From assembly GCA_009602735.1 (NCBI GenBank), contig WELA01012041.1:1-64000 (forward strand): a stretch of DNA of 64,000 nucleotides, given 5' to 3'. Position numbers and translations under genes: made by a program. Each line of letters starts with the position of its first letter. The first letter of the stretch is position 1. A model generated the notes under the pieces. It was given only the letters and a program-made list of their open reading frames with translations. It did no database searches and had not been told where the DNA came from. Positions 9,512-21,714 of this stretch are shown piece by piece. The stretch comes from Mesotaenium endlicherianum (lineage: Eukaryota > Streptophyta > Zygnematophyceae > Zygnematales > Mesotaeniaceae).

Positions 9512-11191
9512 GTTTGTATACATGCATTCACACCCCAGCCTATAGGAGGAGTATGAACCCAAACACGTATGCATGAATAAAGAGAGGGGACTTGGAAATT
9601 TTGATCAGCAATAAGCCTTCAGCTTTACAGTGGGGGACGTCAGGTGATAGGGGTGTTGCTTACAAGTATACTTTCTCACAACTCTTGCCAATTGGGATAC
9701 TCCTACACAAGAGCTGTAGTACGAGTTAGCTGCAATACTCCTGCAGACTACTGTACATTGTCTCAGCAATGTAGCGTGCTGCGCCCATGCCATGAGACTT
9801 GTCAATTGGGTCTCTGCAAAACCTTTTAAATTGTTGTAATTACAAAGCAGAGAAGGGACAGTAGGAGAAGATGATCATTTTACATTAAATCGTCCGATGT
9901 AGCATTGAAGGAGTGCTGCCAGCTCTTCCTGCTGCCACAGAGTCCTTCGAGGTCACGTGTGACAACTGGACTGCGTGTTGTATGAAACTTGATGCCAGCA
10001 ACCTCACCACAAAAAGTAGCATGATTGCAAGAGAAAGAGAACTTTGAGCCAGATGTTGCAGATGTCTGCATCCTCTGAGAGGCGAGTCCTACAGAACCTG
10101 CAATTCAGCTATACAACTCGGATGTATGGCCCTGAGGTTGTACCCACTCAAGCTCCAACCTCCTGAACCTTTAGAACAGACCTCCTGGTCTAGCTCCTTG
10201 AATCTCTGTAGGAACTGATGATGGCACTGCATGGCCACCAGATACAATGTACCTCGTCAGTGGAACCTGTCGCAGCAATGATGCGCAAAAGCTTTCAGAT
10301 GGATCTTCTTCTGGGTGGAAGATCATGTAAAAACTTGCAAGCAAAAGGAGCTGTCACATTGTATCACTTTGTGTCATCATCAGGGGTCAGGGCAGTACTC
10401 AATATTGACGGCCACCGATACGCTGCCAGCTGCTGCCCTCCCTGCTCCTGCTCACACAGCTGTGTGCCTGGCTCCTGCAGGAGCACCTACACGCAAGCCT
10501 TCAAGGGGGGGGGCTCTGAGTGCTCAATGTGTACAGTCAGCACGAACCTCAGAAGGGGGAGGATGCCCCATGCATGGAGGCGTCATGAGCATGGTGAGGG
10601 CCTTTTCACATACTCAGTCCCCTGCGAAAGGTGTTGGTGAAATGAGGTTTCGCGTGCACTCCTTGCCTGTGCATTGCTTCATATCCTGCTGATCTTCTCG
10701 CTGTTTTTAGACTCATCCTTCCGAATTCCCTGGCCTTGGCTGGAATGTTCCTCAGTGCAAGCGCTCTATCGTTTACCATGTGGCCTGTTCTGTCCTCCAT
10801 TCTTTCGTAATTTTCTGAAGTGCACCATTTCATGACGACATATTGGGGTGCTTGAAACAACTGGACTCAGTGTGTGTATGTGTAATGTGTGCGCGCGCAT
10901 GCGTGCACATGTGTGTGTGTGTGTGTGTGTCTGTGACATTGTCCGCAGCTGCTTCTTCACACAAGCACCGTCTTGGTGTGCTCGCCCTTGTCATTGCCAT
11001 CTCCTGAGTGCACTCAGATCCTACAAGCTCAACGTGCGTGTGTAGTTGCCCCTGCCTCGCTATCATCTCTGATCACGTCCTCTCCCCTCAAACTCTCCCC
11101 ACCTCCATACGCTCACCCCCCACCCTCAGGAAGCTCCCGATCTTCAATGTCATTCCTCCCCGCCCTCACATTGCCTTGTGTTTTTACGCAG
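9512..11191 (+). other. Probable intron(s) or 5' region of the P450 gene
   Basis: No P450-like segment is visible. A candidate exon is 10384-10593, bounded by catcatcAG and ATG|GTGAGG, reading an A/P/T-rich peptide containing GGCPMHGGVMSM; it is of low confidence. A (GT)n microsatellite lies at about 10903-10931. Minus-strand frames across it carry no domain. Confidence 0.35.
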
Positions 11192-14100
11192 TCTCAAGCG
11201 CTCGCGTCGGGCTCCTCCTCCATGTCTGGAGCAAGCGCTCACATCTCCGAGGAGGCCGAGACGCCCATCCCGGGGCCCGCCCCGTGGAACATTCCGCAGA
11301 ACCTTCTAGACCTGAGCAAGATTGCCATCAGCGGCATCGAGGAGGCCACACTGTTCTACTGGCAGAAGTACGGGGGCATTTGCAGGTGAGGCGACTCGAT
11401 ATCCTCGCTTTCTTGCTATTCCTGATGGCCTTTTCAGTTTCCATGGGCTGATCACACATGTTGGGCGTTATATTCTGGTGTATGAACCAACTCTGCGCTA
11501 ATATGTGTTGCCGTATCATGATTGTGCGACCATCTCGGTGTTTGTTCTCGACCTCTTATTATTCTGGTTTTGCTTTCCCTCGTCCTTCCTCCCTTGGCAC
11601 TGGTGTACTCAACGCGATCTGTTTCATCAGATTTCACAATGATCGGCCCCTGCTAGGCTCATGCTCTCTTTTGGGGCTACAGATGTCGCCTGCAGATGAA
11701 CTCACGAAGAAGGATCAAGTGAGCTTGCCTCTGTTGTCTTCCTTCTCTTTCGTGAGAAGGCGAGTGTGGGCGCTTTCTCAGACTGGCACCTTTACTGGAG
11801 TCGTCATATACGCTCTTGTCATCTTCTCTTCGCACCTCGAGTTGCATCCACGCTGGAGCTTGCTAAATAGAGTGGTGGTGGGTTAATCCGCACTTTTTGG
11901 TTTGCATCTCCTCAAAGGTGACTACATCAGTTGTGGGTCGTACTGGGCCCTCGTTCTTTATCATGAATCGCATGACGAGCTTATCAGCCGAATGTACAGT
12001 CTCCAATGAAGATGCCATGCATGGCCTCCTGACTCTGCGAGTTGTCAAATCGAGAGAAATGACGTACGTGAAGAACAGCGACAGTAATGGTCAGACATAC
12101 TTTGCCAGAACAGGCAATCCAATGGACAGCTGGCAACCTGCAGACAACCGCCACGCGCGTCTTCAATGTTGCCGCCCGTGCTGCGAGTGGTGTGTGCGTG
12201 CACGCGGTGAGCAGGTTTGCCAACGGGGTGAGCGCGTGGACGTTTGTGAACGACCCGGCGATCGTGCACCACATCTGCTTCACCAACACCAAGAACTACT
12301 CGCTGCGCTTCCTGCCCGTAGTCCCTCCACGCCACCTGCCACATCCCTTGCTTAGCGTGTTTCTGCTTGTTCCTTCCCTAAGGACGCGTTTGCAAACATC
12401 TCTGCTCCATGTTGCTTCAATCACTCCCAGCGCTTCCTGCCTGTACTTACTTTCCCATCCCAAAGGCTAATTGGCCTGGTCCCTTCTTTTCCTTTTGCTC
12501 TGTTCCTTCTCTAGGAACCTGTTCTCACACGCTTCTTGCTCCCTCCCGCACCGACATCAAGAATTACTTCCTGCCCTTTTGGCCTGTACTTCCCTGAGGC
12601 CACTTGTCCACGTTTCTTGCTTCCCTTCTGCAGTGCGTTCCTTCCCTAGGGACGCTTATGCACACACTCCTTGCACTCTTGGATGTGACGTGTGTGCACA
12701 CACCTTGCTTCCTTTACTGCGTCTCCCAGGGACTCATTTGCTCGTACCTTGCTCCCCTATTGCTGCTCTCATTCCTTCCCTGGAGACGTATTTGTTTACA
12801 GCCTGGGCTCCTGTTTGCCGCATTTCTTCCCAAGGGGCGCGTTTGCACACACTTTTCCCCCTCTGCTGCGCACCTTGCTTACAGACATAAACGCGTTCGT
12901 ACAGACTTGCTTTGCCATTGCTGTGTGTCTTTCTTAGGGATACCTTCGCACTTAGCCTGATTCCCAGGTGCCGCGTCCCTTTCAACGGCGTGTTTGCACA
13001 CACACGCTTGCATACCGCTATGCTGACACCAAGGACTGCTTCCTTCGCTTTCTGCATGCACTTACTTCCGTTGAAGCTGTATTTGCACGTCCTATGTCTC
13101 TTAAAACAGGACGCGCATTCATCCCTGATGAATTTGTGCAAGCGTGCTTCAAGAATCTATTGTCCGGTTGTCTGATTGATTTTGAAAACATGAGAAAGTT
13201 GGCAAGTGGGTCACACAGTGTTGTAAGCCGCCTACCAGGTGGCGGTGCTGCAGCGCTCCCGCCGGACACAGTTCTCGCACCCTGCATCTGCGCTTCTGTG
13301 AATATTTCTCAAGAGCGCGTATGAGGCCTGGGAAATCAAGAAAGGTCTGTAGATTTTCTTATAGACATCATCTAGAAAGCTGGGTCGACATGTGTTCAAC
13401 TCCTAAGCTTGCTGAGGTGGTTGATCAACAGGGTGGTCTCTTTTGCCCTTTTCTATAGTCCAAGCCTAATGTGGAAAGCCCTCACACATAGAATGACCCT
13501 GGCCGTAACCAAACTCCAACCCCACAGCCCAACCTTAACTCCGAACTCATCTGGTCCAGCCCAAGGCTGGCCTCATCCTCCAACTGTGAGCCCGCAGCAA
13601 TGGAGTTGTGCCTCTTCTGCTTACACCCTGCTTAGACCTGCCCTGACATGCCCCTTGGTTCTCATCGTCCCTTTCTCTTGATGCTCTCGACCCTGCAGGC
13701 GGTGTACGAGCACGTGACACATGGCAAGGGCATCCTGGGCTCTCAAGGAGAGTACAACAGGGTGCACCGCAAGCTGTGCCAGCCGCCCTTCATGCGGCCC
13801 CAGCAGCTGCAGCACTTTGCCTCCGCCATCGGCAACAAGGTCTGGTGTTAACGCAAAATTGCTGCACCCCTCTGGCCTCTCCCACTTTCACATGCCCCTG
13901 CTCACCCTTTCATCTTTAGCACACACACGCCTAAACACACACACAGTACCACACACGCGCACGCGCACGCACACGTGTCCGTGGGGGTGTGCCCGCGCGC
14001 TCTTGCGTATGAGGGAAGAGACTGTACTTGTACCGACACATGACTGCCGCAGTTCTCAGAGCCTCTGGATGGGTGAGTGTGTGTGCATGTGTGTGTGCTT

Positions 14101-16258
14101 TGTGCCTCCCTCGTTCTCGTCTGCGGTCTCTTATGTTGTCCCTTGTACTCACGTACATCGTGCTCTCCGGAAACAACTGCACAGGTGCAAGACCTGGTGG
14201 ACCTGTGGACGGAGCAGGGAGGGACCACCGGCGACATGGCGCTGCACATGCAGAGGCTCACGCTGGACGTCATCGGCTCTGTCGCCTTCAGCTACGACTT
14301 TGGCCAGATCGCTCGCATACGCGACGACCCTGCTGGTATCGTCTGGATCTGTTCTGACATCTTCCCTGACAGCACCACCCACCCCCTGCTAACCCACTCG
14401 CCCTCTCCTGGCATGTCCTGGGCCTCTCCCTGCACGCTTCTGCTGCTTGTTCCTAAGTCTTTCCGAGTTAGTCCTTACTTTTCTCCTGTTGTATCTCAAG
14501 TGTCTCCCAGCATGACCTGAGTCATTTCCAGTGTATCTCAAGCTTACCCCAGTGTGTGGCCTAGTAGACACAAGTCACATTCAGATATACGCCTTGCGCA
14601 GTCACAGAGCCTGCCCTCGTTTCCCGTGGTAGAACTTGATGGAGAGTAACGCCCTCATGGTGGACTCAAGCTCGTCCTAGTATCTCCTCGGCTGCTATGA
14701 TGGTTGGCATCCTGGGGCATGTATTGTAACACGGACTCATGGCAGATCCTGATCGGTGCTTGTCTGCCTCACGTAGTCTGCATGGCCCCCGTTCCGGGCA
14801 CATATCGGTGTGCAACAGTGCTCCTCGTGTTTGGCGTTATGCAAGGCTTTTTCGTCTGTCCCTCACTGAACGGAACCAGTGAACATGAATGGAGCACGCA
14901 CAAGTAATGCACGCGGGTGCAAGTAAGCTGAAACATATCGAGTGCACGCACATACAGGCACTTGGGTATGGACTCATCTTTTGACATTCTTCATACGCAT
15001 AGTTGTGCTTGCATGTGTAACTAATCACATGCATACACGTGTGCGCGTGCGTGTATGCGTGAGCGCAATCGCCCGCGCGTACATACTTCCATCACTTCTT
15101 CCGATTATAGTCATACTTGCATGTGCACGTGTATCAACAACCGAGTGCACGTCCAACCCGCCCCCGTTGCGGCCAGGCACGGCCATAGGTTCTTGGTCGC
15201 CGTGCTACTCTCAAGTGTATCAGTATCAACAACTAAGTGCTTGTCCACCCCCGCCTCCGCCGCACGCAGGCACGGCAAAGGGCGCGGACGAGGGCGGGGA
15301 CGCGCTGCTGGAGGCTGTGAACGAGTCGCAGGCGCTCATGGGGCGCCTGTTCATCACGCCGCTGCCGGTGCTGCGCCTCTTCAAGTGGGCGCGCGAGCCC
15401 GGCATGCGGCGCCTGGACTGCTCGCTGAGCACCATGGAGCACATCATGATGAAGACCATCCAGGTCTGCCACCTGGCCTGGCCTGGCCTGGGCTGCGCTG
15501 GCCTGGTCTGGCATTGTGCTGCTGGTCAGCCGCTGCTGCTGCTGCGCGTGGTGCCTTTGCACCCGCTCCATGCGTGTGTGCATGTGCGTGTGTGTGCTCC
15601 GATGCGGCAGCTGCAATTACAGCTGCATCTACATAGAGAGTGTGCGCGCGTGTGTGTGTTGTGTGTTTACGTGCGGGACTTAAAATGACACTTTGGCCAC
15701 TTTGCTGCCGCTGCTGCTTGTCATTGCATGTGCTTAGCGTGCGGGCGAGAATGACCGTTTCAACTGCTGTGATTGAATCTGGCTGTAAATTGCCACACGT
15801 TTATATCATCACACAAGCAAATGATTGGACAAATCTCTGCTCATGTGCTTGCCAGTCGAGCAGGCCCAATTGACGGTCGTGTGCGGACCCATTTGATGCA
15901 CAAGCGACAAGAGGAGTGGCGAGACACGTGTTTGTGGGTGTGTTGTGTTTGTGTGTGTTTTTCTCCTCATGGTGTTGGCCGTGAAGCAGCCCCTGTTGAC
16001 AAGTTTGGCTGGGAATTTTGCTGCAGGAGCGACGAGAGGTGTGGCATGCCACTGGGGATGCTGGCAGCGACCTGCTGGGTGCCCTTCTCCTCGTCAAGGT
16101 AGCAACCCACAACCATCATCAGTGTGAGCAGTGACAGCAGCAAGCAATGAGATTGCATTCTCAAGTGGAGGTGCCCAATAATACTTGACTTCCAGGTGTG
16201 CGTGCACCCATACATAATGAGTGCAGTCGCTTGGGGTGCAGTAACGCGTACGTATGTG

Positions 16259-16314
<56 letters not shown>

Positions 16315-17399
16315 CGCGCACGCGCGTGAGGGAGTGCAGGACGACCAAGGGCAGGGGCTGAGTGACCTGGAGCTGTGGGAGGACGTGCACGACATTATGG
16401 GCGCCGGCCATGAGACCACAGCCACCACGCTCACAGCCACGCTCTTCTCCATCTCGCAGCACCCCCACGTGGAGGCGCAGGTGGGTCCTCGCCCACCTTC
16501 TTGTCTACTTGTGTGCGTGGAATTGCTTGCATGTGCAGGTGTGTTTCTGGGTGTGCGAGATAAAGGGGGAAGAGAAGAGAGAGGGGAGGAAGGACTCTAC
16601 TTCTTTGATCAAACAAGCGCAGGGGGAGCCAGCTGTGCTTGTTTCTTGTATATGCCCCGTCTCCACACTGCGACTGTAGCTGCCGCTGCACCATCTTTGG
16701 CACATGGCTTTGCGCTAGGGGAAGAACGGGGCTCAAGGCACAAGGCAGACAAAAGCGTATCCATCACCATAGCTCTCCTCTCTGCACCCTTGTCTGCCAC
16801 TGCCTTTCTTCCTGTTTCCTGCATTGCTCCTCTTCCTCCTCTTCTCATCTCCCTCTCTCCTCTCCGTCTCCTCTTTGAAATCCTGACCCTCGCAACCTCC
16901 CCTTTGCCTCCCACCCTTCCTCCCTCTACCTGCTCCTCAACTTCTTCTCGCTCTCTCAGTCTATTCTCTCTCTCGTTTCCGTCCTCTTTCATGCTGTATT
17001 ACCTCTCTCTTACCCCAACCTGTGCCCTGCGCCCTGTGTCCCACCTCCCCCAGGTAGTAAAGGAGCTGGAGCGCGTGCTGAAGGGAGCGCCCCCGTCGTA
17101 CGAGGACATCAGCGAGGGCAAGCTGCCGTACCTGACCATGGCCGTCAAGGAGGCGCTGCGCCTGTACCCGCCCATCCCACTGTTCCCGCGCAAGGTGGCG
17201 GCCGACGACATCTTGCCCGGCGGCTACAAAATTCCCGCAGGCGATGTGTGTTTGTGCTGACGGCCCCCTGTCTGTTTGTCGTGCTTGGCTGCGGCTGCGG
17301 GCTGTGCTGTGTTTGCTGTGCTTGCCCACAGAGCCACTCCTGTGGACGTGGCCACTCCTGTGGACGTGTATTCTTTTGTACGTAAAGTTGCAAGCGAGC

Positions 17400-17435
<36 letters not shown>

Positions 17436-19126
17436 CCAACTGTACATGTGTCGGGGTGGTGCCGTGCTGCAGGTGGTGTTCATGTCCACATACGCCATGG
17501 GGAGAAACTCGACGCACTGGCCAGACCCACTCACGTTTGACCCGGTGAGTAATCTCGTCAACAAGGGCCGTACCTCACAGGAAGCATGGAACATTCCTTG
17601 AACAACTTCATTTCTTCAAATCAGTGACTCGTGCGCATCTGAGTTCCCAGCTCGTCGCGGCCCTCTTCTTGATCATTCACGTCCAATCTCTTTATGTCTG
17701 CTATGCCCCACCCACCCATGCTGCTCGCCGTGTTCCAGCCAACGATTGCCCCTGGAGCAACAGTCCCCATCTTCTCCCCTTTGGTTGCCCTTGTGTCCTT
17801 GGCGGGCACATCCGGCCCGCCGCCCAAACTCCTCTGCCAACATGCTTGGGAGGTCTTGTTGTCTCTTCTGATCCCTATTTTCCCTCCCCCGGGCGTGCGC
17901 CCTCTGTCCCCAATCCCTCCCCTCCACCCTGTGCCGCCCTTCTCCCGCCCCTCTGCTGCAACAGGAGAGGTTCCTGCCGGAGCAGGAGGCGGAGCGGCCC
18001 AAGTGCGCGTGGGTGCCCTTTGGGGCCGGCCCCCGCATGTGCCTGGGAGCAGCCTTTGCGCAGATGTCTGTGGTCCAGCTGGCAGCCGCCCTCCTGCAGG
18101 TCAGTGCAACTCCATCTCTCTCTTCAGTTCAGCCCGGTTTTGTTTCACCCTTGACGGTCTCGGTGCCTTACGGATCAGTGTAGCCAGCGTTCACCATTGT
18201 GTGTTTCTCTTCTTTGTGTCTGAAGTAGCCTACCAGAAGCTCGCCTGGTCCACGGGTCCTGAGGTTCCCGCTGCAGCGTTGCGGTTTGTTCACAATATCT
18301 TCCAAATTTGGATTGTTCCTACTTATTTCTCTGAAGCGCTACGTCAAGACGCGCACGTTGTGCGTTGCGCCAGCCACCTTCCGAGTGTTGCTGCTTCCTC
18401 TCCTGGAAACCTCACCTTAGCCACGACATACCAGACCTATACATAGCGTGTTGCACGTCATGTACTGCCCAACAACATTGGCGCTTCACACGGGGCAGAG
18501 GAGGGATGACTTGCAGTCTCACCAGAGTGTGCACACACGAACCTTGCGCTGGATGTTTCCGTTCCTTGATTGTTTACATCACTGGCAGCTGCTCACTCGC
18601 GCTGGAGCAGCTGTCTGCAACTTTCTCCGTTGCGGGGAAGAAGTATGCCTGTTGCTTTGCTGCTGCTGCTGCTGCTGCTGCTGTCAATGCTGCATGGGAG
18701 TATTTTCGCACCCTCTCTTTCCTGTTCACCTCAACAATGACCCCGCTCTACTGCTAGACAAGCTCAGAGTTTTGGCATCTTCCCTGTGTGAAGGAGGCTA
18801 TTGGCTTGTGTTGGCGACGACAGCCACTCGGAGCTGGGTTGCCCTCTAGTATAGTAGTGTGGGCAACTGATTCTCAAAGAGTGTCTTCATTTGCTGCTGC
18901 CTCAAGGGAGTTGCAGAGGTTCAAGTTCAAAGCGCTGAAGCCCATAAGCCAGCACCTGCCGTACGCGTATGATATCACCATGAATTTCCCGGGTGATTCC
19001 TCTTTCCACCTCATCCCCCTCGCCATTCGCTTCTCTGCTTTGGCCAGCTCAGGGATCTCTTGCAGTTCCCGGCCAGTCTTAGGCTCCGGGTTGTCTCTCT
19101 CCTCTAGATCAAGTGATGTCGAGTAG
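11192..19126 (+). CDS. Cytochrome P450, plant clan-97-like, eleven exons read
   Basis: Heme-thiolate monooxygenase; clan-97 enzymes in plants and algae include plastid carotenoid ring hydroxylases, but the substrate cannot be read here. Exons with GT-AG ends and matching phases: 11192-11385, 12215-12317, 13699-13839, 14185-14335, 15270-15463, 16027-16098, 16340-16480, 17054-17245, 17473-17544, 17965-18099, 18917-19126. They give about 534 residues. Landmarks: N-terminal PIPGPAPWNIP; I-helix oxygen-binding MGAGHETTAT (exon 7); K-helix EALR in VKEALRLYPP (exon 8); PERF-like motif split as DP|ERF over exons 9 and 10; heme loop PFGAGPRMCLG with the ligand cysteine at 18040 (exon 10). The last exon starts RFKFKALKP and contains DITMNFPG; the tail beyond that is not P450-like, so the true 3' end may involve another splice. 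The N-terminal exon is uncertain. No disabling change is seen in the read exons. Confidence 0.88.
12350..13080 (+). repeat. Intronic degenerate minisatellite, including echoes of the exon 2 end
   Basis: The intron after the 12215-12317 exon is filled with irregular units 40-80 bases apart. They are led by TTCCCTAGGGACGC-type text followed by TTTGCACACAC and CTTGCTCCC (near 12373, 12509, 12589, 12642, 12721, 12775, 12827, 12929). Three places (about 12413, 12552 and 13027) also resemble the last 40 bases of the exon and its donor. The array probably arose by repeated slippage that took in the exon-intron border. Confidence 0.65.
16254..16320 (+). repeat. (GT)n/(GC)n microsatellite next to a 3' splice site
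   Basis: An almost pure alternating purine-pyrimidine run, GT then GC, ends about 20 bases before the acceptor of the 16340-16480 exon. Such runs can adopt Z-DNA. It occupies the place where a polypyrimidine tract would usually lie. Confidence 0.9.
17399..17432 (+). repeat. (CT)n microsatellite in a P450 intron
   Basis: A clean CT run inside the intron between the 17054-17245 and 17473-17544 exons, about 40 bases before the acceptor. It may serve as a polypyrimidine tract. Confidence 0.85.
18658..18686 (+). repeat. (TGC)n microsatellite in the last P450 intron
   Basis: About nine TGC/CTG triplets in a row within the intron before the final exon. The frames crossing it (runs of C or A) are not coding. 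Confidence 0.85.
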
Positions 19127-21714
19127 GGTCTTTTGCAACGGGCCTCAACACAAAGTATTGACCTTGAGCTATTGAATAAGGAGAATGCTGTAGTAACGAG
19201 GTGTTACTACAGAAGGTGTTATTACGTCAGTTGAATGCAGACATTTGAGCATGTTCTGCCTGAACTTGGATGCCTTGTTACTCGTTACAGACAATGTTAA
19301 CAAGGTGCCAGTTGTTATGCTTCTCTGCATGTTTGTGGAACTACAAAAATTTGTACGCGCACCTGTGTGGTGTGTGTGTGTGTGTGTGTATGAGTGCACA
19401 TTCGCACCACAGCTGTACATAATTCATTGGGTGTTGACACACAACTGCACCTCGGGTGATCTCCATCAGGGCAAAGGTGATCACTAGAGCGGCGGAGGTA
19501 GTCAGGCAAATACCATGGACGTGTTAGATCCACGCGCACATGTGCATGAGCATGACAAGCACACGCCACCTCACATTCATTAGGCATCTCGTCACAAAGG
19601 CAATTCTTTCGAGGTCCATGCCTTCAAAGGTACACTTAGTTGGTCATATTCTTACTTTGTTGCTTATTGGCCCGGTCACAGCGGGCAGCATTAATCCTAG
19701 TTGTTAATTGCCGTTGGTCCGTTTTCCGCCAGGCAGACTTGGATAGTAGATGACAGCTGGTTGCATCGTGCCTTTGCTTTTTGCTTTCAGGTGGCGTCAT
19801 CATGGAAGCCTCCCTGAGATAGCAGCATGCTGCATTGCATTCATTTGCTTATTGATGAGCTCTACAGGAAGAGCAATGGCGCTTGCGCTCATTCATTACA
19901 TAATCTACATATCTCTCGTAGGGCTGTGAATGAGTAGTGCGAAGGCAAAGCTTTGAAACTGTCTTTATTGGCTCCATCTTCAAAAGAGTGTGTTACATAG
20001 TGTACATTTTGGGCAAACAAAATTGCAGGCAGGTGTAAGATGCAGTCTCAGATTACTAAGTGTGCAATGGTGAAAGAGCCAAGTTAGATGGTGCTTCAGT
20101 CAAAGGAGGATTGATTGGTTTTCTAAGTTCTTGTAGGGTTGGTCTTTATTTGGCTCCAACTTTCTTAAATAATTTCTGTTGTTTGGCAGTGGGAGGCGAA
20201 GTCTTCCACCTATTTATTCTATTATTGTCTCATTAACATAGCCCTAGGTGCTATGAACTTGTGTTGTGCAATTCCTTTCTGGACTAGTAGTTAATAAGAG
20301 CAGATTCTCTTCAGCACTGCAGTGTGAATGCTGCGGCATTTTACTCGGGCTCTTTACTTGTTTCACGCCAACGCCCTGCTCGTCATTACCTACAATTTGT
20401 GCAGCACTTGTGGTGCACTGTAGATAGACTCACTATTATTACTCCGTTGTCATGCCCATTGCTGTGAAGTCCTCTTAGTGTCTGGTCAGAGTTACTTGAG
20501 AGTGGTGGTGATGACAGGGTTTAGTGGCTAGTCGGGTTAGGGTGGTAGGTGAGGATGGCGTAGTTGATGGTCGGATACGGTTACGATGAACACTTGGACC
20601 CATGATCCACTCACAAGGTTCTGCTTTTGAGCAGCTGTGAGACTCGCTGTTGGATCATGCGCTCCCTCTTTCCCCTTCACACGTGGTGTTGCCGCCCACG
20701 TGGTGTTGTGGAGGTCAACCCTCAGGTTGGCTCGCCTGACGGGTTGGCGCGGGTATCAAGTGGGATCCCTCACCGGCCATGTCTAAGTTGTCATGTACAA
20801 TAGACGATCCCGCCGGGTATGACCACGGGGTTGTTACAGCATAGGGAGTGTACGGGTAGTTAGCAGGGGAGTCGGGTTGTTGTACCTCTCGTGTCAGATT
20901 GTCTCGTCCCAGTCCGTCGAGCCTTTTACCTGAGTACGTCAGTGTTGGGCCCTCACTATTGGTACGTTCCCTGTACGACTAGGTGCGTAGTCGTGATGAT
21001 GCGGTAATGCGTCTTCTTAGTTTGGTGAGTTTGTTCATTCGATTTCGTAGGCACTGGGCTTAGCATTTTCTCACGGGAACGCTACTTAGGCTACGAACTA
21101 ACACCATTCAGTTGTAAGTTGTTGTATGTTCAATATCTTGCTTGAAGCTACTATATTTTCTGAGTCATGTTGTCATCCCTTGATTGTGTCATAATGCGCG
21201 TCACTCTACGATTGTTGACGAGCTTGTTTTTCACATCAATGTCACGCATACCACGACTCTAGTCCCTCGCATACTAGCTCGGCCATAAGATACTAACTAC
21301 TCATGTGTCGTCACTTTCCCATAGATTAGTACCTATCATCCTAGCCTAGGGTAGACTTCTCTCTGCCGGCCTCCTTTACATACAAGAACTACCCATGCTT
21401 ACCAATCGGGTTGGTAGTGGGACGCATAGTAATCCTCACTAGACGGCGTTCACTAAGAAGTCTATTTTCACCCTCCGTGCAATAGAATAGGTAGTACTTA
21501 CTCCACACCCGAGCATCTTTACAACAACGTCCAGCAGCGATTGTTAGAGACAATTGGCTGGAGTTGTTTTACCAGCAGACATCTAGTTGAAAGAAGGTGC
21601 TAACTTGGAGCAAGTCAGCACAATTCTCGGCGTACTAGGCAGTTGGCGTTGCGACTGTTTGACAGCATCTGCCAGTAGCATCTGACACCTGTCAGTAGCA
21701 TCTGACAGCGCCAG
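19127..21714. other. Intergenic, 3' flank of the P450, no gene recognised
   Basis: Starts with the presumed 3' UTR of the P450. A short (GT)n run is at about 19366-19390. The 20500-21700 part may be the untranslated leader or an old LTR of the family II element that begins to read near 21715, but I found no matching second LTR and no convincing primer-binding site. Nothing else is supported. Confidence 0.45.

Noticed and set aside
11691-11722. Short exon candidate between acceptor-like ctacag and donor-like GTGAGC
   Set aside because: In the phase set by the preceding exon it gives no P450-like residues, and the 12215 exon joins 11385 directly in phase.
16196-16340. Frame extending the P450 exon upstream through the GT repeat
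   Set aside because: VCVCVC-type residues come from the microsatellite; the splice acceptor at 16339 and the phase of the previous exon define the real exon start.
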